Shown in pieces: positions 54,001-62,939 of a DNA stretch of 64,000 nt (position 1 is the first letter of the stretch; each line of letters opens with the position of its first letter). The translations under genes were made by a program, and so were the position numbers. Source of the stretch: Gammaproteobacteria bacterium (GTDB lineage: Bacteria; Pseudomonadota; Gammaproteobacteria; Pseudomonadales; UBA5518); the NCBI GenBank assembly GCA_016705365.1, contig JADIYI010000002.1:310001-374000 (forward strand), in the 5' to 3' direction. Below the pieces are notes generated by a model. The model saw nothing but the letters and a program-made list of their open reading frames with translations, did not search any database and was not told the origin of the DNA.

Positions 54001-54873
54001 ATGCGTTTCGCCTACCACGCCTCGATGTGCGCACCCGATCAATATATCCCGCTGGCCCGCGCCGTCGAAGCGGCGGGGTTCGACAGCTTCACTTTTCCCG
54101 ATGGCATCTGCTATCCGCAGCAAACCAGCACCAAGTATCCGTACAACGATGATGGCAGCCGCGAATTCCTCGACGGTGTACCGTTTATCGAAACATTCAT
54201 CGCGATGGCGGCGGCAGCGGCGGTAACCACCCGCCTGCGCATGACAACCTCGGTGGTCAAGCTGGCAATCCGGCAACCGCTGATCGTGGCCAAGCAACTG
54301 TCCAGCCTGGCCGTGCTGAGCAATAATCGCATCGCCCTCGGGGTGGGTCTCAGCCCCTGGCCGGAGGACTTCGCCGCCTGCCAGGTGCCGTGGGAAGGGC
54401 GCGGCAAGCGCATGGACGAAATAATCGACATCATTCGCGGCCTGATGAGCGGTGACTATTTCGGCTACGAGGGCGAGGTTTTCCAGATCGATCCGCTCAA
54501 GATCTGCCCGGTACCCACTCAGCCGGTGCCGATCCTGATCGGTGGACATGCCGATGTCGCTCTCAAACGCGCCGGACGGCTCGGAGATGGCTGGATCAGC
54601 GCCGGTACGGACCTGGCCGGCTATGTCGAATACCAGCGCAAGATCAATGCGTATCGAGCCGAATACGGTCGCGACAAGCTGCCGTTCGAATACCACGCGA
54701 TGACCGCCGAGGCCTACTCGACCGATGGCGTGAAACGCCTCGAGGATATCGGCGTGCATGAATCGATCGTGGCCTTCCGCGACGCCTACGCCAAGGCGCC
54801 CGACACCAGCCTCGAGCACAAGCTCGGGGAGATCAACTGGTACGCGGAAAACATCATCGCCAAATCGCGCTGA
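54001..54873 (+). CDS. LLM-class flavin-dependent oxidoreductase
   Basis: 290 residues, luciferase-like monooxygenase fold (F420 or FMN dependent). Family features: ARAVEAAGFDSFTFPDG, NRIALGVGLSPWPEDFAA, GRGKRMDEIIDIIRGLMSG and PVPILIGGHADVALKRAGR, which is the typical loop of this class. Such enzymes oxidise or reduce small organic compounds with a reduced flavin; the flavin reductase at 40430 is a candidate partner but is far away. It is convergent with the TonB receptor, with a 32-nt stem-loop between. Confidence 0.87.
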   Translation: MRFAYHASMCAPDQYIPLARAVEAAGFDSFTFPDGICYPQQTSTKYPYNDDGSREFLDGVPFIETFIAMAAAAAVTTRLRMTTSVVKLAIRQPLIVAKQLSSLAVLSNNRIALGVGLSPWPEDFAACQVPWEGRGKRMDEIIDIIRGLMSGDYFGYEGEVFQIDPLKICPVPTQPVPILIGGHADVALKRAGRLGDGWISAGTDLAGYVEYQRKINAYRAEYGRDKLPFEYHAMTAEAYSTDGVKRLEDIGVHESIVAFRDAYAKAPDTSLEHKLGEINWYAENIIAKSR

Positions 54874-54890
54874 TCCGCCCGCCTCCGAAA

Positions 54891-54922
54891 CGGCAACGCC
54901 GGCGATTCCGCCGGCGTTGCCG
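54891..54922. terminator. Bidirectional stem-loop between convergent genes
   Basis: CGGCAACGCCGGCG, four-base loop ATTC and CGCCGGCGTTGCCG form a perfect 14-bp stem, starting 17 nt after the LLM stop and ending 14 nt before the convergent TonB-receptor stop. Neither side has a T-run, so strong intrinsic termination is not certain, but the position fits a shared terminator. Confidence 0.7.
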
Positions 54923-54936
54923 GGTGTTGCGGACGA

Positions 54937-57432
54937 TTACCAGTTGAAGCTGAACTCCGCGCCGTACATGCGCGGTGGCGCATACACATAACCGCCAAAG
55001 CCCCAGGCGTCGTACAGCGGCTGGCCGCCGATCACGTAATCCTCCTCGGTGATGTTGTTGACGTACGCCGACACCGACCAGTTCTGCCCCCTGTCCACCC
55101 AGGTGAGGCGCGCGCTGAGGTCTTCGTGATCGGACAGGAAATCGCCCGAGGTGCAACTGATGCGATCGAAACAGGCATCGATCTCGAATTTCTTGCTGTA
55201 CTGCAGCCGCGGGATCACGGTACCGACCGAGGTATCGAAGAAATACTGCGCGGCAACCGTGAAGGCCTTCTCCGGCAGACGCGGCAGATTCTCGTCCGAA
55301 CGGTCGATGACACAGGACTCCACCGCACCGACATTCTCGACTACGGTCGCCGAGATTTCGCAACTCGGCCCGCTGGGAACCGGAGCCACGTCGTTTCCCG
55401 CGCCCGGAACCAGGCCCGAGGTATTCAGACTGAGCTGTACATCCTCCCATTTCTCGATCTCGCCGTCGTACCACGCGGCATTGACGGTGATCTGCAAGTT
55501 GTCGACCGGCAGGATCGTGCTCTCGATCTCCAGGCCCCGCACACTGGACTTGTCGGCGTTGACGGTCGCGCCCGCGATTCGTCCCTGCGGCGAGACCACA
55601 ATCGTGGTCAGCTGACGGTCGTCGTACTGCAGATCGAACAGCGCCATGTTCACCCGCAGGCGGCTGTCGAGCGCATCGAACTTGAGACCGAGTTCGGCGG
55701 AAACCACTTCCTCGGGATCGAACTCCTCGAGATCGGCGGTCGGGGACTCCGATAGCCCACCGGAACGGAAACCCTTGCTCAGGGTGATGTAGGCGGAGCC
55801 GGTCTCGATAAAGCCCGTCCCGTCCAGTTGGTAGCTAAGGCTGGCCAGCGGTGTCCATGCGTCATCGTCCACATCGTCGCGGTCATAATCGCTCTGCTCG
55901 TAGTCATGATCAGGATTGAAGGTACCCTTGGGCATCAGGAAGATTCCGCTGGTGGGAATCACCGTGCCGGTGGTGGAAATTGTGCTGATGACGGGCAGAT
56001 ACGAGGTGCGCTCGAGTTCGCGGGTTTCCTTGGTGTAGCGGATGCCGGTGGTCAGTTTCCATTTTTCGCCGAATGCCCAGTCGCTCTGCAGGAAAGCCGC
56101 GTAGGACTCGTTATCGGTCGCCAGGCCGGTGGCATTGGCGGTGTAGGACACCGCATCAAAGATCGCCGGAATGGCCGGGTTCACGATAAAGAAGGGTCCG
56201 GTGATTCCCACCGTGCGCGAGTCGGTGGTCTCTTCCTTGAAGTAATAGAGGCCCGCGATATAGGTGAGCGCCCCGGTTTCGCCGGTGAAGTCGAACTCCT
56301 GACTGTACTGGTCGGTGTCACGATCCCTGGCAAACGGAAACTGGTTACTGCGGTGCTGAAAGGGTATTGCCAGCGGGTCCAGGTCATCGGCCTGACCGGC
56401 CACCGTGTTGCGCCACGCCGAGATGCTCTTCAGCCCCATGTTGTCGCCGAGATCCCAGTCCAGGGTAACCGAGGCCCCCTTGTTCTCGGCGTCATAACCG
56501 CCACCGAGATCCTGGATGATGGTGTCCTTGTCGGTGGCCGCCGAATCCAGACACAGGTCTTCCACCGATTTGCCGCCGTGCGAGGGCTTGATCGCACCGT
56601 TCTGCAGGGTCGCCAGCCAGCCACTGCCGAAGTTCTCCGATGAGGGCGAGCACTGCAGACCGCGCGGGCGCTGCCGGGTCTTCGCGTAATTGAGGTTGAG
56701 GTCGGCGCTCAGGTTCTCGCTCGCCAGCCAGCGCAACTGCCAGATACCGCTCATGCGGTCCGCATCGTTGTAATCGGTACCGAGCGTGGTGTTGTGGATA
56801 TAGCCGTCACGATTGATCGACATCAGCGACAGCCGGGTGTACAGCGTGTCGTCGATCAACGGCAGGTTCACGACCAGCGCGCCGTCGAGCTGGTTGTAAT
56901 TGCCGAGCGTCACGCTGACCTTGCCTTCCAGCTCCTCGCTCGGCCGGTTGGTCTCGATCAGCAGCGCGCCACCGGTGGTGTTCTTGCCGAACAGCGTGCC
57001 CTGCGGTCCGCGCAGCACCTGCACCGAGCCGACATCGTTCATGTCCAGCAAGGCGCCGTCCGCGCGCGAGATATAGACGCCATCGAGGTAGATGCCCACC
57101 CCGGAGTCGACGTTCGGCTCCGTGTTGCGTTGCCCGACGCCGCGTATATAGATATTGGCGACACCGGCGACGCCGTTGCCTGCCTGCACTTCCATGCCGG
57201 GAACGGCCTTGTTGAAGTCGGAAATATTGAAGATTCCGCTGCGTGCCAGCTGTTCACCCGAAAAAGCCGACACCGCGATCGGTGTCTGCTGCAGGTTCTC
57301 CTCGCGTTTTCGGGCGGTGACCACGATCTCCTCGAGAGCGAAACCGCTTTCCTGGGCAAGTGCCACCGGACATGAGAGTGTCACGGAAATGGACAAGGCA
57401 AGGGTATTGCGCGAAGCGCGGAATGTCTTCAT
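54937..57432 (-). CDS. TonB-dependent outer-membrane receptor
   Basis: 831 residues from the ATG at 57432, which has GAGGA 7 nt upstream and starts a signal peptide (ISVTLSCPVALAQ). TonB-box-like EEIVVTARKREENL, plug motifs IYIRGVGQRN and VLRGPQGTLFGKNTTGGAL, then a barrel ending AEFSFNW with a terminal aromatic residue. It is of the same general type as the receptor at 10341 but divergent in sequence. Neither receptor has an adjacent siderophore or SusD-like gene, so ligands are open. It is divergent from nhaD. Confidence 0.92.
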   Translation of the reverse strand: MKTFRASRNTLALSISVTLSCPVALAQESGFALEEIVVTARKREENLQQTPIAVSAFSGEQLARSGIFNISDFNKAVPGMEVQAGNGVAGVANIYIRGVGQRNTEPNVDSGVGIYLDGVYISRADGALLDMNDVGSVQVLRGPQGTLFGKNTTGGALLIETNRPSEELEGKVSVTLGNYNQLDGALVVNLPLIDDTLYTRLSLMSINRDGYIHNTTLGTDYNDADRMSGIWQLRWLASENLSADLNLNYAKTRQRPRGLQCSPSSENFGSGWLATLQNGAIKPSHGGKSVEDLCLDSAATDKDTIIQDLGGGYDAENKGASVTLDWDLGDNMGLKSISAWRNTVAGQADDLDPLAIPFQHRSNQFPFARDRDTDQYSQEFDFTGETGALTYIAGLYYFKEETTDSRTVGITGPFFIVNPAIPAIFDAVSYTANATGLATDNESYAAFLQSDWAFGEKWKLTTGIRYTKETRELERTSYLPVISTISTTGTVIPTSGIFLMPKGTFNPDHDYEQSDYDRDDVDDDAWTPLASLSYQLDGTGFIETGSAYITLSKGFRSGGLSESPTADLEEFDPEEVVSAELGLKFDALDSRLRVNMALFDLQYDDRQLTTIVVSPQGRIAGATVNADKSSVRGLEIESTILPVDNLQITVNAAWYDGEIEKWEDVQLSLNTSGLVPGAGNDVAPVPSGPSCEISATVVENVGAVESCVIDRSDENLPRLPEKAFTVAAQYFFDTSVGTVIPRLQYSKKFEIDACFDRISCTSGDFLSDHEDLSARLTWVDRGQNWSVSAYVNNITEEDYVIGGQPLYDAWGFGGYVYAPPRMYGAEFSFNW

Positions 57433-57726
57433 CTTGTAGTCCTCGGGATATATACATTTATAGATATTTTCAGCGCGATCAGCCACCGAGCCGCAAATCC
57501 GAATCACGCAAGGCTAAAAGTAGCCTTGTCTGCACGTGCAGCGCAAGTCCCGGACGGTCGCGGACGGTCTGCGCCGGCTCCGAAGCACCGGCCACGCACA
57601 CCTTGTGGCACGATTCCACATCCGCGCCTTTTCCCCTTGCGCGGCCCCCACCGATCATGCGAATGTGCCGCCGCTTTTTGCAGCTGATGAGACACCCCAA
57701 CCCCTGCCCCAGCCTGGAGCCCGTTC
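57433..57726. promoter_or_regulatory. Divergent regulatory region, TonB receptor and nhaD
   Basis: 294 nt without a gene. The strip just upstream of the TonB receptor is AT-rich (about 57440-57475) and probably holds its promoter. Two inverted repeats follow: AAGGCTA-AAAG-TAGCCTT at 57510-57527 and the perfect 12-bp palindrome CTGCACGTGCAG at 57530-57541. They could be operators or a leader hairpin. I cannot assign -35/-10 boxes for nhaD. Its ATG is preceded by GGAG 7 nt away. Confidence 0.5.
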
Positions 57727-59088
57727 ATGCCATTGCCCCTGTTAGCCATCGTCGCGATCTTCATCATCGGCTATAGCTGTATCGTTCTCGAGCACAACAT
57801 CCACGTCGACAAGGCCGCCTCGGCGGTGCTCACCGGGGTGCTGTGCTGGACGGTTTATGTGCTCGCGGCGCCCCACCTGGTGGACCTGAGCGCACTGCCG
57901 CAGGCTTTCCTGGACGAACATTCGGGCAAGGAAGCCGCGGAGACCGCCATCTCCTGGGTTAGCCACCATCAGTTGCTGGAAGGCTTTGCCGAGACCGCGA
58001 GCATCCTGTTCTTCCTGCTCGGCGCGATGACCATCGTGGAGATGGTCGATACCTACGGTGGCTTCTCGATCATTACCGATCGTATCCGTTCGACCAAGAC
58101 CGTGACGCTGTTGTGGACCATCGGCCTGGTGACGTTCTTCCTGTCAGCGGCACTCGACAACCTGACGACCACCATCGTGATGATTTCCCTGATCCGCAAG
58201 CTGATCAAGGAGCAGTCGGACCGCTATTTTTTCGCCGGGATCATCGTGATCGCGGCCAACGCCGGTGGTGCCTGGTCGCCGATCGGCGACGTGACGACCA
58301 CCATGCTCTGGATCGGTGGTCAGATATCCACGGTGAAAATCATCCAGGGCTTGTTCCTGCCCGCGGTGGCCTGTCTTGCCGTGCCGCTGCTGTGGCTGTC
58401 ATGGCGCCTGCATGGTCAGCGCATCACCACGCCCGAGGCGAACGGTGATACCACCTCGCACGTCATTTCACGCTCTCATCGCAACATCATCTTTGCCCTG
58501 GGCATGGGCGGGCTGCTGTTCGTGCCCGTATTCAAGACCGTGACGCATCTGCCGCCGTTCATGGGCATGCTGTTCAGCCTCGGCGTGCTGTGGGTCACCT
58601 CCGAGCTGTTGCACGACGATCGGGAATCGGCCATGGAATCCGGCACCCATATACTGAAAATCATACGTCGCATCGATACCCCCAGCGTACTGTTCTTCCT
58701 CGGCATACTGACCGCCGTATCCGCGCTGCAGGCATCCGGCCTGCTCGGCCAGGCCGCAAGCCTGCTCGATCAGTCGGTCGGCAATATCAGCATCATCGTG
58801 TTCCTGATCGGGCTGCTGTCCGCGGTCGTCGACAACGTGCCGCTGGTTGCTGCCGCGATGGGGATGTATGACCTCAGCGTCTACCCGATGGATGCCTCGA
58901 TCTGGGAGTTCCTGGCTTTCGCGGCCGGCACGGGTGGCAGCTGCCTGATCATCGGCTCGGCCGCGGGTGTGGCCGCGATGGGCATGGAACGGATCAATTT
59001 CTTCTGGTATGCGCGCAATATCGGCGGTCTTGCCCTGCTCGGCTATGTGGCCGGCACCGCGGTGATCTTTGTGCCGCGATTGCTGTAA
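57727..59088 (+). CDS. nhaD: Na+/H+ antiporter NhaD
   Basis: 453 residues, IT-superfamily secondary transporter with about 12 membrane spans. Typical NhaD blocks: YSCIVLEHNIHVDKAASAVL, FLLGAMTIVEMVDTYGGF, LDNLTTTIVMISLIRK, NAGGAWSPIGDVTTTMLWI and LLSAVVDNVPLVAAAMGM. The two unwound re-entrant segments around the ALDNLTTT and VVDNVPLV motifs form the ion path. It exports sodium for pH and salt tolerance in marine and halophilic bacteria. It stands alone, followed 20 nt later by the convergent thiolase. Confidence 0.94.
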   Translation: MPLPLLAIVAIFIIGYSCIVLEHNIHVDKAASAVLTGVLCWTVYVLAAPHLVDLSALPQAFLDEHSGKEAAETAISWVSHHQLLEGFAETASILFFLLGAMTIVEMVDTYGGFSIITDRIRSTKTVTLLWTIGLVTFFLSAALDNLTTTIVMISLIRKLIKEQSDRYFFAGIIVIAANAGGAWSPIGDVTTTMLWIGGQISTVKIIQGLFLPAVACLAVPLLWLSWRLHGQRITTPEANGDTTSHVISRSHRNIIFALGMGGLLFVPVFKTVTHLPPFMGMLFSLGVLWVTSELLHDDRESAMESGTHILKIIRRIDTPSVLFFLGILTAVSALQASGLLGQAASLLDQSVGNISIIVFLIGLLSAVVDNVPLVAAAMGMYDLSVYPMDASIWEFLAFAAGTGGSCLIIGSAAGVAAMGMERINFFWYARNIGGLALLGYVAGTAVIFVPRLL

Positions 59089-59108
59089 GCACACCGGCGG
59101 TACGCAGA

Positions 59109-60344
59109 TCATATCCGCTCGATAATGATCGCCGGCGCCATGCCTCCCCCCGCGCACATGGTGACCAGGCCCCGTTGCAGGCCGCGCCGTTCGAGTTCGT
59201 CGAGCAACGTCCCGATCAGGATCGCGCCGGTAGCACCTATCGGATGACCGAGCGCCATGGCGCCGCCGTTCACGTTGACCCGGTCACGATCGAGCCCGAG
59301 GTCGCGGATGAATTTTTCCGCGACCACCGCAAACGCTTCGTTGATCTCGAACAGGTCGATATCGGCAAGCGTCAGTCCGGCCTTTTGCAATACCTTGCGT
59401 GCCGCAGGCACCGGTGCGTTCAGCATCAGTGTCGGGGAGTCGCCCATGTTCGCCATCGCCACGACACGCGCGCGCGGCTTCCAGCCCCGCTTCTTCGCAT
59501 AATCCGGCGAGGCCAGCAACAACGCGGCGGCGCCGTCGACCACGCCGGAGGAATTGCCGGCGTGGTGCACGTGCTCGATCCTCAGCTCCGGGTACTTCAT
59601 GCGCACCAGGCTGGCAAAAGTGGTGCCCCGCTCGTCGAGCGCGTAGTCGGCCAGCCCGGCGAAAGACGGTTTCAGCTGCGCGAGCGACTCGAGCGTGGTA
59701 TCCGTGCGCGGGAACTCCTCCCGGTCGAGAGCCAGGTGTCCGTCCTCATGATGGACGGGTATCAGGCTGCGCGCGAAGTAACCGTTGGCGATCGCGTGCG
59801 CGGCACGTTGCTGGCTGAGCAGGGCCAGTCGATCCAGCGTTTCGCGGCCGATGCCTTCCAGCGTGGCGATGGCATCGGCGCACACGCCCTGGTGCGGTTG
59901 CGGATGAACGGCACGCAGCCGCAAATTGCCGTTGTCCATGAACGGCGATTGCTCGCCGCCGCCCTGGCCGAAGGTGGACATCATCTCGGTGCCACCGGCG
60001 ATCACCAGATCCTCCATCCCCGCCATGATCGAGCTGGCCGCCATACTGACGCTGGTGATCCCCGAACCGCAGAAACGGTCCAGCGTGACCGCGCTCGAAC
60101 GGACGTCATAACCCGCATCCAGCGCCGCCATGCGCCCGAGATCGCCGCCCTGGATACCGCGCTGCATGCTGGTACCCCAGACGATGTCGTCGACCTCGGC
60201 CGTGTCGATCGAGTTGCGCGCTGCGAGTGCCTTCAGCACGGTGGCGCCAAGCTGCTGCGGATGCATACCCGCGAGCGCGCCTTTGCCGGCCTTGCCAATG
60301 CCGCGCGGCGTGCGGCATGCGTCTATGATCCATGCTTCGTTCAT
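59109..60344 (-). CDS. Acetyl-CoA acyltransferase (thiolase)
   Basis: 411 residues from the ATG at 60344 with GGGAG 6 nt upstream. Nucleophilic Cys is C92 in DRFCGSGITS, followed by NEAFAV, GHPIGATGA and the second catalytic Cys in MCAGGGMAPAIIIER. Thiolase fold, either degradative or biosynthetic; the insertion GQGGGEQSPFMD near 125-140 varies among subfamilies. It could complete beta-oxidation begun by the dehydrogenase and hydratase at 17327 and 27273, but it is 30-40 kb away and there is no direct linkage. Confidence 0.93.
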   Translation of the reverse strand: MNEAWIIDACRTPRGIGKAGKGALAGMHPQQLGATVLKALAARNSIDTAEVDDIVWGTSMQRGIQGGDLGRMAALDAGYDVRSSAVTLDRFCGSGITSVSMAASSIMAGMEDLVIAGGTEMMSTFGQGGGEQSPFMDNGNLRLRAVHPQPHQGVCADAIATLEGIGRETLDRLALLSQQRAAHAIANGYFARSLIPVHHEDGHLALDREEFPRTDTTLESLAQLKPSFAGLADYALDERGTTFASLVRMKYPELRIEHVHHAGNSSGVVDGAAALLLASPDYAKKRGWKPRARVVAMANMGDSPTLMLNAPVPAARKVLQKAGLTLADIDLFEINEAFAVVAEKFIRDLGLDRDRVNVNGGAMALGHPIGATGAILIGTLLDELERRGLQRGLVTMCAGGGMAPAIIIERI

Positions 60345-60528
60345 TGCCAACTCCCAAATATGAAAATTTCAACGGCCTTTTGGCATATGCTACCGGACCA
60401 TGGCCTGTTTATCAGGACAGAGATGCATACGATCCGGGTTCAATGCGGATACTATCGACACACGTTGCGATGACGACAGCTTCGCTCGCCCGCGCGATAC
60501 GCTGTTGACCCGAGCCCGAGGAGCCTCC

Positions 60529-61197
60529 GTGACAATCAGAGTTTATGGCAACGTCCTGTCGCCCTATGCGCGCAAAGTCTACGTCACGCTGCAGCACAAG
60601 GGCTTGCCGTGCGAGATCGTCGATGTGCTGCCCCACGACAAGGATGCAGGGTTTGTCCGCATGAGTCCGCTGGGCAAGATACCCGCATTTCGTGATGGCG
60701 ATGTGACACTTTGCGACTCATCCGTCATCTGCGACTATCTCGCGAGTCGTTACCCCGAGCCTGCCTTCTACCCGCAGGACCCTGTGTACCGCGCACACGC
60801 CCTCTGGATCGAGGAGTACGCCGACACGGCATTGCAGGACGGGCTGCTGCGCGGTGTGTGCCTGGAGCGCATGATAAAACCTCTGGTGTACAAACAGCCC
60901 ACCGATGAAGATCGTGTGACGAAAATCATCGAACACTTTCTACCGCCCATGTTCAACTATCTGGAGGAGCTGGTCGGCGAGCGGCACTATCTGTTGGGCG
61001 GACACTTCAGCATTGCCGATATCTCGATTCTCACCGGCTTTATCAATGCTGAAATGGCCGACTTTCGACCGGACGCAAGACGCTGGCCAGCACTGGTGCG
61101 CTATCTGGGGAGCATCAGGGAAGAACCGGTCATCAGGCGGGTGCTTGAAGTCGAGCAGGCTTACACCAAGCAACGGGGACCAAGCGCCGCTGGATAA
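60529..61197 (+). CDS. Glutathione S-transferase family protein
   Basis: 222 residues from GTG at 60529, with GAGGAG 5 nt upstream. N-terminal thioredoxin-like domain (RVYGNVLSPYARKVYVTL; YGN and SPY near the catalytic position, GKIPAFRDGD with the cis-Pro, and DSSVICDYLASRYP) and C-terminal helical domain (GGHFSIADISILTGF). The beta/theta-like class is suggested; Ser or Tyr could be catalytic. It is followed 12 nt later by the DUF1214 gene and probably cotranscribed with DUF1214-DUF1254. Confidence 0.88.
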   Translation: MTIRVYGNVLSPYARKVYVTLQHKGLPCEIVDVLPHDKDAGFVRMSPLGKIPAFRDGDVTLCDSSVICDYLASRYPEPAFYPQDPVYRAHALWIEEYADTALQDGLLRGVCLERMIKPLVYKQPTDEDRVTKIIEHFLPPMFNYLEELVGERHYLLGGHFSIADISILTGFINAEMADFRPDARRWPALVRYLGSIREEPVIRRVLEVEQAYTKQRGPSAAG

Positions 61198-61209
61198 GGA
61201 ACGATTCTC

Positions 61210-61813
61210 GTGACCAACGCACCATTGAAGAAGCGTTTCATGGCCTTGGCCATATTGGTCGGCATGCTTCTTGGCGTGCCGGTTACGGAATTGATACGCG
61301 CACGGCCTATAACCACACAGGCATCCGCAATGGTCCCTGGAGCATGCATCCAGACGCCGGCAGCGCCGACAGCAGCCCCTTGGTACGAGCGGCGATTGCG
61401 CGCTACGCCGTCGGTTCCAATACCATCGACGAAGCGATTTATTGGCATGCCGCCCGTACTTCTCGGGATGCGGCGCTGCACTCTTCAAGGAATTATGTCG
61501 TCCACTTCAGCGGCGAACCCGATGTCAGCGAGTTCTGGAGCCTGACGCTCTACGACGAGGAGGACAAGCTGTCCCGCAACCCCGCCGAACATTATTCGCT
61601 AAGCAACGGCATCCCGCTGCGCAGGAATGCCGAGGGCTCCTTCGATATCGTGGTCTCGCGTGATGCCCCCTCCGAGAAGCCAACTGGCTGTCAGCCCCGC
61701 CCTCGGGAAACTTCAGCTTGTTATTGCGTTACTACGGGGCATCGCGTGCGGTACTGGATGCGCCGGAGACCACAACGCTGCCCACGATCACACAACTCGA
61801 TGGGGCGCCATGA
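61210..61813 (+). pseudogene. DUF1214 protein with two apparent frameshifts
   Basis: The start is GTG at 61210 (AAGGA upstream) with an N-terminal membrane/signal segment in frame 1 (MALAILVGMLLGVPVTELI). The family sequence then continues in another frame from about 61307 (TGIRNGPWSMHPDAGSAD, VGSNTIDEAIYWHA, EFWSLTLYDEEDKLSRNP). At about 61681 it shifts again, and the typical ending NWLSAPPSGNFSLLLRYYG runs to TGA at 61811-61813. Each shift equals one missing base, and adding two bases gives a 201-residue family-length protein. The stop overlaps the DUF1254 ATG as ATGA, so the architecture is intact apart from the shifts. It is a decayed gene or carries sequencing indels. Confidence 0.8.
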
Positions 61814-62370
61814 TGAGCAGCATCTCCAGGCTGTGGAAGCTTCTGTCACTCACCCTGATCAGTTGCGCATTGACGACGAGCCTGTTGGTCCTTGTCTTTC
61901 CGAGTGGTTTGATTTTTCTCATCCAGAACATGCAAGTGCGAAACACCGGTGCCTGGAACAAGTTCTACCATATGCGTGAGCTCGCCACCGCCAGTGCACG
62001 TGATGTCGTCAAGCCCAACCGGGATACGCTCTATTCATCCGCTGTGATCGATCTGCACAATGGACCTGTCGTCGTGTATGTACCGGCTTTTGACAAATAC
62101 TGGAACGTGCAGATGATGGACGATCGAAGCGACGTATTCGGCTACCTTGGCTCACGTACGCACGGCAAGGGCCACGCGACGGCTGCATTGCTCGTTCCCC
62201 CGGGATTCACTGGCGATCGCACACGTCTGCCGATAATCGAGGCCACATCAAACAAGGTATGGCTGGTCTATCGCTTTCTCGCAACGACCGAGGAAGATCT
62301 TGCCGCAGCGCGCAAGGCTCAGGACCAGCTTGAATTGATTCCGTTCGCGGACTATCTCGCCAACGAGTAA
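61810..62370 (+). CDS. DUF1254 domain protein with N-terminal membrane anchor
   Basis: 186 residues from the first of two tandem ATGs. Residues 10-35 are hydrophobic (LLSLTLISCALTTSLLVLVF). The following region is DUF1254-like: VRNTGAWNKFYHMRELATAS, VVKPNRDTLYSSAVIDL and the block VYVPAFDKYWNVQMMDD, ending LIPFADYLANE. DUF1254 and DUF1214 often come as adjacent genes or as one fused protein, and here they are separate with a 4-nt overlap. The function is not known. Confidence 0.8.
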   Translation: MMSSISRLWKLLSLTLISCALTTSLLVLVFPSGLIFLIQNMQVRNTGAWNKFYHMRELATASARDVVKPNRDTLYSSAVIDLHNGPVVVYVPAFDKYWNVQMMDDRSDVFGYLGSRTHGKGHATAALLVPPGFTGDRTRLPIIEATSNKVWLVYRFLATTEEDLAAARKAQDQLELIPFADYLANE

Positions 62371-62531
62371 GTCGACCGGCGCCGTATCAGGCACAGGCAG
62401 GTGAATGCCGCATGCGATTGCGGCAGTTGCGGCGCCGCTGCACTTACCGACTGCATGCACTCCACTGTACTTGCCAGGCACTTGCGAAGTGCGACGGGAT
62501 GCATGATTCACCGCAACTCATTCTGCTTGAT

Positions 62532-62608
62532 TGGCGCGCCCGGAGGGAGTCGAACCCCCGACCAACGGCTTAGAAGGCCGCTGCTCTATCCAACTGAGCT
62601 ACGGGCGC
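62532..62608 (-). tRNA. tRNA-Arg (anticodon TCT)
   Basis: 77 nt including an encoded CCA. Acceptor stem GCGCCCG/CGGGCGC with discriminator G, D-stem GCTC/GAGC, anticodon stem GCGGC/GCCGT with loop CTTCTAA and anticodon TCT, T-stem GGGGG/CCCTC with TTCGACT loop. All stems pair, with G-T pairs only in the anticodon and T stems. The 3' end points toward the DUF1254 gene. Confidence 0.96.
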
Positions 62609-62939
62609 GTGTCTTGAAACAAGCACTTTCTGCGACTTCCCGATTTCCTCGTTACAATCTGCTGGCAGTTATGCTGGCAGTTATCGAGTTGACGCAGTGA
62701 CAGTATAGTGAGGCGCCATGGCCCTGTGCGAGCTTTCCCCCGACGCAGCGCGCCGCGTCAACCACCTGTACTTCAAGCCATACCCGCGGGTGGTGCCTGA
62801 GCCGCTCTCGCTCACACGAGCGTGCTGATCGACTTCGAGAATCCGCTGGTGATGAATGCAGCAGGATTCTGATTCAGATCAACCACATGGCCTGACCGGG
62901 CTTGTACAGTGAGAAAGCGTCCAGCATTGGAGGAGTCCG
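62609..62939. other. 331-nt intergenic region after tRNA-Arg
   Basis: No convincing gene. A 36-codon frame from ATG 62718 to TGA 62826-62828 has no ribosome site and no recognisable product. It holds a tandem 12-bp duplication at 62661-62684. TTGACG (62689-62694) and TATAGT (62704-62709) are separated by only 9 nt and do not form a promoter. The composition is less GC-rich than the rest of the window, so it may be a boundary of imported DNA, but no integrase or attachment repeat is seen. Confidence 0.4.
62661..62684. repeat. Tandem 12-bp duplication
   Basis: GCTGGCAGTTAT is present twice in direct tandem with no spacer. It starts 53 nt beyond the tRNA-Arg 5' end. Its function is not apparent. 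Confidence 0.85.

Noticed and set aside
62401..62700. Open frame on the plus strand across the tRNA-Arg region
   Set aside because: Its middle is the antisense translation of the tRNA gene, a common false gene. The rest has no motif.
62718..62828. 36-codon frame after tRNA-Arg
   Set aside because: No ribosome site, no recognisable sequence and no promoter at correct spacing.
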